Source: Hyphomicrobiales bacterium 4NK60-0047b
GTDB lineage: Bacteria > Pseudomonadota > Alphaproteobacteria > Rhizobiales > HXMU1428-3
DNA: 64,000 nucleotides
NCBI GenBank assembly: GCA_040367435.1
Contig: BAABWY010000002.1
Coordinates: forward strand, 368,269-432,268
Reading direction: 5' to 3'
The translations under genes and the position numbers were made by a program. Position 1 is the first letter of the stretch. Every line of letters begins with the position of its first letter. Positions 62,487 to 64,000 of the stretch are shown here, in pieces. The notes under the pieces are model-generated. The model worked only from the letters and a program-made list of their open reading frames with translations, did no database searches and was not told the origin of the DNA.

Positions 62487-62855
62487 AAAAAATCATCAAT
62501 TATCGATAATTTAGGATAAAACTCTCATGAGAATTTATTTTATCAACTCTTGAGATCTATTCAAGCCAAACTCATAATTAATTATATTGCATTTTCACCA
62601 TTAAAATAGAATATCATTTGAGAAACCAAACACCCAAAATTGGCAAACTCAAAGGCGAATAAATTATAAAACTTCAGAATAATGATTTTTCAGGCAAAAA
62701 AAAGATCAACATAGCGGAATTATTGTACTTCTTTTCAAAAAGCAGATAAATCACTAAACAAAGTAAATTTTTGAGTGTTTAGACTAAAAGACCAAAGTAA
62801 CATTCCAATTAAAGATATCTGAGATAAATGAACGGTAAGAGACGGTAAAAGTGCA
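62487..62855. other. Spacer between lipoprotein gene and ispH
   Basis: About 370 AT-rich bases with both divergent promoters. No gene, repeat or hairpin I can support. Confidence 0.5.
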
Positions 62856-63815
62856 ATGAGCGAAACAAAAGAAACATTGAACATACTTCTCGCAGCACCG
62901 CGCGGGTTTTGTGCTGGTGTTGATAGAGCCGTACAAATTGTTGAGCTTGCTTTAGAGAAATATGGTGCTCCGATTTATGTGCGCCATGAAATTGTTCATA
63001 ATAAATATGTAGTTGATAGCCTGAAAGAAAAAGGTGCCGTTTTTGTTGAGGAACTGGATGAAATTCCAGACACGGATGCCCCTGTTATTTTCTCAGCTCA
63101 TGGTGTGGCAAAAATTGTCCCAGAAGAAGCCAAAAAACGGAACTTTTTCTTCCTTGATGCAACATGCCCCCTTGTTTCAAAAGTCCATATCGAAGCTGAA
63201 AGGCTCTACGAAAAAGGTGCCGAGATAATCCTTATAGGCCACGCAGGCCACCCAGAAGTGATTGGCACCATGGGGCAATTGCCAGACGGGGCGGTCACGC
63301 TAGTTGAAACAGTCAGTGACGCTGAAAAATTTATTCCAGCTGATCCAAAGAGTTTAAGTTTTATCACTCAAACAACTTTGTCAGTTGATGACACTCTTGA
63401 AATCGTCAATATTTTAAAACGTCGTTTTCCTGAGATCGCAAGTCCTAAAAAAGAAGACATATGTTACGCAACAACAAATCGCCAAGAGGCCGTTAAAGAA
63501 ATAGCTGAACAATGCGATTGTCTTTTAGTTGTTGGCGCTCCAAATAGTTCAAATTCTATGCGGCTTGTAGAAGTCGGTGAACGTGCTGGCGCAAAGCTCG
63601 CAGTGTTAGTACAAAACGCATCTGAAATTCCGTGGGAAAAAATAAACGGATATACGAAAATCGGTATCACAGCCGGCGCATCCGCTCCGGAAATCTTGGT
63701 TGACGAAATCATCACATCGTTTAAAGCGCGCTATGAAACAACCGTAACGACGATAACCACGGCGACAGAAGATGTGGCATTTAAACTCCCTCGACAATTG
63801 CGGGAAGATGCGTAA
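62856..63815 (+). CDS. ispH: 4-hydroxy-3-methylbut-2-enyl diphosphate reductase
   Basis: A 319-residue Fe-S enzyme, last step of the MEP isoprenoid pathway, giving IPP and DMAPP. The three cluster ligands are Cys19 ([11 protein letters not shown]), Cys104 ([11 protein letters not shown]) and Cys203 ([11 protein letters not shown]). HEIVHN and SAHGV blocks with the conserved His are present. GAGACGGTAAAAGTGCA precedes the ATG. It is followed by an S-element array running off the window edge. Confidence 0.96.
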   Translation: MSETKETLNILLAAPRGFCAGVDRAVQIVELALEKYGAPIYVRHEIVHNKYVVDSLKEKGAVFVEELDEIPDTDAPVIFSAHGVAKIVPEEAKKRNFFFLDATCPLVSKVHIEAERLYEKGAEIILIGHAGHPEVIGTMGQLPDGAVTLVETVSDAEKFIPADPKSLSFITQTTLSVDDTLEIVNILKRRFPEIASPKKEDICYATTNRQEAVKEIAEQCDCLLVVGAPNSSNSMRLVEVGERAGAKLAVLVQNASEIPWEKINGYTKIGITAGASAPEILVDEIITSFKARYETTVTTITTATEDVAFKLPRQLREDA

Positions 63816-63875
63816 ATTAAGGATAGTATAGTCAAAGCTTGTCGTCTAAAAAATGAGCGCCGGTTTTAGGTAATA

Positions 63876-64000
63876 GCGCGGTTGCTAGTGAGCAACCTGA
63901 GGGCACACTAACGTGCCGGTAGCTAGTGGGCAACCTGAAGGCGCACTAACGTGCCGGTTGCTAGTGGGCAACCTGAAGGCACACTAACGTGCCGGTTGCT
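63876..64000 (+). repeat. Tandem array of family S elements (38-bp period)
   Basis: Four units at 63876, 63913, 63951 and 63989; units 2-4 are spaced exactly 38 bp and read GTGCCGGTTGCTAGTGGGCAACCTGAAGG(C/A)... with CACTAAC as spacer. The array continues past the window. Right outer arms alternate GGCAC and GGCGC. Confidence 0.88.

Noticed and set aside
63876..64000. Tandem repeats read as a CRISPR array
   Set aside because: The 38-bp period has almost no variable spacer, and the unit is a hairpin element found alone throughout the window. No cas genes.

Overview
This 64 kb window looks like chromosomal DNA from an AT-rich alphaproteobacterium, most likely a member of or close to the Hyphomicrobiales (Rhizobiales). 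The evidence is gene order and gene content: hisE-coaA; nth beside a DUF2244 gene; carD, fdxA, S4 protein and Suv3-like helicase together; rpmB near a DUF3108 gene; cobS-cobT, a J-domain gene and bolA; an F0 ATP synthase operon (atpI-B-E-F'-F) without F1 genes; a Porin_2-type porin; and palindromes of the rhizobial 'AGAGCAT...' type. No phage, plasmid, CRISPR, transposase or rRNA genes are visible. Species and genus cannot be named from this sequence.

Layout. 0-10 kb: hisE tail, coaA, an EEP-fold hydrolase, adenosine kinase, nth, DUF2244, an SH3 protein, a hydroxyacid dehydrogenase, a VWA protein and ribA. 10-19 kb: a minus-strand cluster typical of periplasmic iron handling (imelysin, porin, DUF1111 di-heme protein, second imelysin, Tat-exported DUF1513), headed by an unusual divergent duplication of an unrecognised gene pair. 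19-28 kb: aldehyde dehydrogenase with DUF779, AlkB, LysR, GFA-type protein, sugar transferase, ABC exporter. 28-40 kb: small membrane proteins, an RNA m5U methyltransferase, tRNA-Arg(CCT), carD, fdxA, the large helicase, msrA. 40-53 kb: DUF3108, rpmB, phytase-like esterase, cobalt chelatase CobS/CobT, bolA and the F0 operon. 53-64 kb: small secreted proteins, a glycine cleavage operon (gcvT-H-PA-PB plus a strictosidine synthase-like gene) behind a tandem glycine riboswitch, DUF2867, a lipoprotein and ispH.

The most unusual content is intergenic. Two interlocking repeat families fill most of the longer gaps. Family S is a hairpin of about 30 bp (GGTTGC/GCAACC or GGATGC/GCATC inner stem, bulged TGAAG, variable outer stem). 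Family L is about 100-210 bp: it starts ACGAAGAAGGAG, carries up to four hairpins whose arms differ from copy to copy but stay paired, and ends AATAGCCGTGAGAGA. S elements sit inside the last hairpin of several L copies, a third module sits inside hairpin 3 of three copies, and one S element is nested inside another. Nearly all copies point the same way (+ strand) whatever the direction of the neighbouring genes. This looks like a modular, structured, strand-polarised repeat system; I do not recognise it as a named family. How it moves and what it does are inference only.
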